From the NCBI GenBank assembly GCA_017525225.1, contig JAFXTB010000162.1, positions 1 to 64,000 on the forward strand: 64,000 nt of DNA, read 5' to 3'. This DNA comes from Kiritimatiellia bacterium. Its GTDB lineage: Bacteria > Verrucomicrobiota > Kiritimatiellia > RFP12 > UBA1067. A program made the position numbers and the translations under genes. Positions 60,735 through 64,000 of this stretch are shown here, one piece after another. Under the pieces are notes generated by a model. It worked only from the letters and a program-made list of their open reading frames with translations, ran no database searches and was not told the origin of the DNA. Each line of letters opens with the position of its first letter. Position 1 is the first letter of the stretch.

Positions 60735-61522
60735 AATCTCCTGTCTCCTTTCATTCCATGCCGCGATGCGGTCTTCGCATGGTTTACTCCATAGCCGAAA
60801 AGCGCGAAATCGCCACGAAGCGGATCATCGGGGAACACCTCCGCCAGCGCCGCGGTGAGCCGGCGGGCGGACGCCATCGACGCCGACGAGCCCTTGAGAA
60901 GCCCGAGTCGAACCGACTGGCGCACGACATGGGTATCGAGCGGCATTACCAGCGTACGACGGTCGATGAAGTCCGCCCACAGCCCCAGATCCACGGGCGA
61001 ACCCGACCGCACCATCCATCGCAGGAACATGCACACCCGCTTGCACGCCGAACGGGCGTCTTTCGGGACAACGCCGGCACCGCACGGCGCGAAGCGGCGG
61101 CAGATCGCCTCCACCGCCCTGAAACCGTCGCCTGCGGCCTCGCGCCGGACGTATGCGCCGAGCGTGCCATGCTCCACGAGAAGGTCGCGGTAGGCCGCAA
61201 GGAAGTCGTGCATGCATCCGCACGTGAAGAACCTGTAGAAGCAGCGCGTGCATCCGCGCGGCAGGTCGGCGGCGAACCTGCCTTCGCGCACCCAGGAATC
61301 CATGTCGCTGCCGGCCCGGTCAAGGAGCCCCTGAACCCGGGGCATGAAAAGGCTACGGCTGCCGAAGCTGAGGCAGGAGGCCACGAAGGCTACGGCCTCG
61401 CGGTTGGCATCCCCTTCCACCTGGTGCATGAACCACGATGGATCGCCGTCCAGGAACGAGGCGGTCTCGTACTGCGCGGCATACCGCCGCAGCATACGCC
61501 TTACATCCGCACCTACCTTCAT
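60731..61522 (-). CDS. DUF2400/TIGR02757 family protein
   Basis: A 263-residue protein starting at ATG 61522, which overlaps the polyferredoxin stop by ATGA. The pattern (YETASFLDGDPSWFMHQ, REAVAFVASCLSFGSRS, MVRSGSPVDLGLW, VMPLDTHVVRQS, FALFGYGVN) is that of TIGR02757. This is a helix-hairpin-helix-like family of unknown function, distantly like DNA glycosylases and common in Bacteroidetes and PVC anaerobes. Its operon partners are redox proteins. Confidence 0.82.
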   Translation of the reverse strand: MKVGADVRRMLRRYAAQYETASFLDGDPSWFMHQVEGDANREAVAFVASCLSFGSRSLFMPRVQGLLDRAGSDMDSWVREGRFAADLPRGCTRCFYRFFTCGCMHDFLAAYRDLLVEHGTLGAYVRREAAGDGFRAVEAICRRFAPCGAGVVPKDARSACKRVCMFLRWMVRSGSPVDLGLWADFIDRRTLVMPLDTHVVRQSVRLGLLKGSSASMASARRLTAALAEVFPDDPLRGDFALFGYGVNHAKTASRHGMKGDRRL

Positions 61523-63006
61523 ACCGCATCCTTCGCACGCATCTCGCGATGCGTCTCGTACGCCTTCACCACCATGGCGGGTAGCGGACGCGACGGACAC
61601 ACGTGCTCGCAGGCGCCGCAGCCGATGCACTTCAACCCATCAACCACCGGTACCCACGCATTCGCGTCGGTCTTGACGCGCACTATGGCCTTGACGGGAC
61701 AATGCCGCTCGCACGCCGTGCAGACGACACCTTCCGTAGCCGCGATGCAGCGATCGCGATGCCACTCGGCCTGGCCGATGTGCACATTCTCCTTCCTTAC
61801 GCCGTCGAGCGGAGCGATAGCGCCGGCAGGGCAGACATCGGCGCAGCGCGTGCAGTCCAGCGGACAGAACCCCTTGTCGAACGCCATCTCGGGTTGCATG
61901 AAATCCTTCGCCCGCAAGGATGGCCGCAGCACCTTGCACGGGCATGCCTTGACGCACAGCTGGCATCCGACGCATCGATGCGAGAAGTTAGCGAGCGAAC
62001 GCGATCCGGCAGGCTTGAGTGAGGCGTTGCGGACGTCTATGCCGGGCGGCGAAATCTCGGCGAACCCGCCATCGAACAGCTTGTCATCGGCGGCGTGTGC
62101 CGCCAGCGCGACACTTGTGGCGGCCGTACCAGCTATGAACCCCTTGCGCGTGACACCGTCTGGATGATCCTGCACAGAAGCGCCGTCCTCTGACTTCTCC
62201 TTCGCTGCGATACTCCTGCCGAACGACACCGCGCCGACAGGACATGCCGCCACGCAATCGAAGCAGTCCACGCACAGCGACGGGTCGACCTTGCCACCAC
62301 GGCCCTCTATCACCAGCGCACCGGTCTTGCAGCCCCGCTCACACTTGCGGCAGCCGATGCAGGAACGAGCATCTATCCGCGGTCGGAGGGGCGCCTTTCT
62401 GGAGACAAGCCCCAGGAACGTGCCGACCGGGCATATCCAGCCGCACCATGCGCGGCCACGTCCGCATGCCGCCAGCAGGAGCACGAAGGCAACGAGCGCA
62501 GGCCCGGCCCACATCGCGGGTTCGCGGACGAATCCACGCCAATTTCCGATACCTTCCCAGACCGCGAACATACGGCCGAACATGCCGTACGGATCAAGCC
62601 AGACGAATCCAAGGCCGCACACCCCCGCCACGATGAACGCGGCCAGTACCGCATAGCGGACGATCTGGCGGATTTCTGACGGCGCCGGGGCCTTGCGCGG
62701 CGGACGGCGGAAAAGCCATCTGGCCGCCCTTCCCAGCCGCCCACTGACATCCTGCAGAAGGCCGAGCGGACACATCACGCTGCAGTAGATGCGGCCGCAG
62801 AGGGCCGTGACGACCAGGATCGCGCCCGCCGCCACGACGTTCACGGAAAGGATGGCGGCCAGCAGCTGAGTCCTGGGAAGCGGCGCAAGATACGACGCGA
62901 AGCGCCATTCCATCCCAATGAACAGAGCGATGAAAGCCGACAGCACGAAGAAAGCCGCGATGCGCCGCAGCCATGCCATGCAACCTCTGAACGATCTACC
63001 GGACAT
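61519..63006 (-). CDS. Membrane-bound polyferredoxin (NapH/NosR-type 4Fe-4S protein)
   Basis: A 495-residue protein starting at ATG 63006, with GGAGG 8 nt upstream inside the end of the preceding gene. Four or five N-terminal helices carry the NapH/NosR-type CxxxCP motifs (YCSVMCPLGLLQD, WCGWICPVG). At least six cysteine clusters for 4Fe-4S centres follow (CIGCRKCERGC, CVDCFDCVAACP, CVGCQLCVKACP, CTRCADVCP, CTACERHCP, CIGCGACEHVCP). It probably passes electrons between the membrane and soluble partners such as the ferredoxin-type reductase upstream. Confidence 0.85.
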   Translation of the reverse strand: MSGRSFRGCMAWLRRIAAFFVLSAFIALFIGMEWRFASYLAPLPRTQLLAAILSVNVVAAGAILVVTALCGRIYCSVMCPLGLLQDVSGRLGRAARWLFRRPPRKAPAPSEIRQIVRYAVLAAFIVAGVCGLGFVWLDPYGMFGRMFAVWEGIGNWRGFVREPAMWAGPALVAFVLLLAACGRGRAWCGWICPVGTFLGLVSRKAPLRPRIDARSCIGCRKCERGCKTGALVIEGRGGKVDPSLCVDCFDCVAACPVGAVSFGRSIAAKEKSEDGASVQDHPDGVTRKGFIAGTAATSVALAAHAADDKLFDGGFAEISPPGIDVRNASLKPAGSRSLANFSHRCVGCQLCVKACPCKVLRPSLRAKDFMQPEMAFDKGFCPLDCTRCADVCPAGAIAPLDGVRKENVHIGQAEWHRDRCIAATEGVVCTACERHCPVKAIVRVKTDANAWVPVVDGLKCIGCGACEHVCPSRPLPAMVVKAYETHREMRAKDAV

Positions 63007-64000
63007 GGCGCTCCTCCTTCCTCCATTCCGCAACCTGGATGTCGATGTCGGCCATGCGCAAGGGGATGTCGATGCGCTGCGGACAGTGCGCCACGCATCT
63101 TCCGCAGCCGATGCAGTGCTCGGCCTGGCGGAGATGCGGGATGGCGCTGTCGTAGTCCATGAGGAAACGCCGACGGTTGGCCGCATGGCCGGGGGCTGCG
63201 GGATCATCGGGCAGGCGGTTGTCGGTGCAGGCGGAGTTCCAGCAGTCGAATACGCCGGGGATGTCAATGCCGTACGGGCATGGCATGCAGTACTGGCAGA
63301 GGTTGCACGGGACGGTCTTGCCCTGGAGCATCAACCTTGCGACATCCTCAAGAACATCCATCTCCTTCGCGGTGAGCGGTTTAAGCGGAGAGAGCGTGGC
63401 GATGTTCTCAACGATGTGCGACTTGTATGTCATGCCGCTGAGGATTGTGAGCACCTTCGGATGCGAACCGCAGAAGCGGAACGCCCACGAGGCCAGCGAG
63501 GCGTCGGGGTCGAGCCCCTTTAGCTTTGCGGAGATGGCATAGTTGAATCGCGCGAGCCTGCCGCCGAGCAGCGGCTCCATCACTACGACGGGTATATCCT
63601 TCGCGGCAAGGGTCTTGTAGAGGTAGCTGGCGTCGAGGTTGCGGGCGTTGACCTCCTTGGCGTGGCGCCAGTCCACGTAGTTCATCTGGATCTGGCAGAA
63701 GTCCCACTGGCAGCGGTCGTGGTTCTCCATGCACCATTCGAAGGCCCGCGAATCGCCGTGGAACGAGAAGCCGAGGTTTCTGATGCGGCCGGCCTTGCGC
63801 TCCGCCAGCAGCCATTCGAGCGCGCCGTTGTCGATGTAGCGGCGCCTGAAGGTCTCGAGGCCGCCGTTGCCGATGGAATGGAGGAGGTAGAAGTCGAAGT
63901 AGTCGGTGCGGAGGCTCTTCATCGAGTTCTCGAACATCTCCTTGGCCTTAGGGAGCTTCCAGTACGTCTCGTTGAAGTTGCTTAGCTTGGTGGCCAGGAA
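62996..64000 (-). CDS. Aldo/keto reductase with C-terminal 4Fe-4S domain (partial)
   Basis: The N-terminus lies beyond the right edge; 334 codons are present, in frame to base 64000. A barrel segment (SLRTDYFDFYLLHSIG) is followed by the C-terminal cysteine region: CNLCQYCMPCPYGIDIP and HCIGCGRCVAHCPQRIDIP. This is the COG1453-type fusion of an aldo/keto reductase with a ferredoxin domain, common in gut anaerobes. It overlaps the polyferredoxin gene by 11 nt, which suggests the two proteins exchange electrons. Confidence 0.88.
   Translation of the reverse strand, partial: FLATKLSNFNETYWKLPKAKEMFENSMKSLRTDYFDFYLLHSIGNGGLETFRRRYIDNGALEWLLAERKAGRIRNLGFSFHGDSRAFEWCMENHDRCQWDFCQIQMNYVDWRHAKEVNARNLDASYLYKTLAAKDIPVVVMEPLLGGRLARFNYAISAKLKGLDPDASLASWAFRFCGSHPKVLTILSGMTYKSHIVENIATLSPLKPLTAKEMDVLEDVARLMLQGKTVPCNLCQYCMPCPYGIDIPGVFDCWNSACTDNRLPDDPAAPGHAANRRRFLMDYDSAIPHLRQAEHCIGCGRCVAHCPQRIDIPLRMADIDIQVAEWRKEERHVR

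Noticed and set aside
1-64000. tRNA, rRNA, tmRNA, RNase P RNA and CRISPR arrays
   Set aside because: I scanned for their conserved cores and regular spacer repeats and saw none. Intergenic gaps are mostly too short for them.

Overview
The window looks like chromosome from a GC-rich, Gram-negative-type anaerobe of the PVC group, most likely a gut-associated member of Kiritimatiellota/Verrucomicrobiota. This is inferred from style, not from a marker tree. The evidence is two PEP-CTERM proteins, very large secreted proteins built from leucine-rich, InlB-type and Ig-like modules, a SecA with a large insertion, an HzsA-related c-type cytochrome protein, and an ECF sigma factor paired with a Hanks-type kinase. 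I saw no rRNA, tRNA or CRISPR array.

Layout. 1-6.5 kb: a secreted phytase-esterase-like protein, a modular M4 metalloprotease and a pyridoxal/pyridoxamine kinase. 6.6-13.4 kb: a partial Flp/Tad pilus cluster (two pilin-like peptides, TadE/TadG-like proteins, CpaB, an FHA-CpaF fusion ATPase, TadB). 13.4-16.7 kb: polyamine ABC transporter genes potA-potB-potC behind a histidine-rich secreted protein. 16.8-19.9 kb: secA. 20-27.9 kb: one 2,645-residue surface protein. 28-41.3 kb: a tightly packed minus-strand run headed by glycyl-tRNA synthetase, with an HzsA-related cytochrome, TIM-barrel isomerase, DapA/NanA-type aldolase, two oxidoreductases, an SDR, a HemL-like aminotransferase, a sodium/solute symporter and an acetyl-xylan-esterase-like enzyme. 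It reads as uptake and breakdown of an uncommon sugar or sugar acid. 41.4-46 kb: secreted beta-strand-rich and PEP-CTERM proteins.

46.1-58.1 kb is the accessory region. It begins with an ECF sigma factor/kinase pair, continues through a more AT-rich block of mostly unrecognised genes (tandem paralogue pairs, coiled-coil lipoproteins, a CxxCxGxG/TM2 membrane protein, a BspA-type LRR protein), and ends in a 788-bp transposase-less element with inverted terminal repeats and a small two-gene module that may be a decayed toxin-antitoxin pair. From 58.25 kb the GC-rich backbone resumes with alanine racemase and an overlapping minus-strand operon (glycerol-1-phosphate-dehydrogenase-like, DUF2400, polyferredoxin, ferredoxin-type aldo/keto reductase).

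Three signals cross gene boundaries. First, a -10 element often preceded by TTTTGG (TTTTGGTATAAT) sits only 6-9 nt from many start codons, which implies leaderless mRNAs. Second, a short hairpin repeat (GGTAG, 9-bp stem, 3-nt loop) occurs four times, three of them in frame inside coding sequence and one between the catalytic and DFG-equivalent loops of the kinase. Third, one copy of the promoter signature drives a gene-free stretch at 48.4 kb whose sequence folds into a long rod, a strong candidate for an undescribed non-coding RNA.
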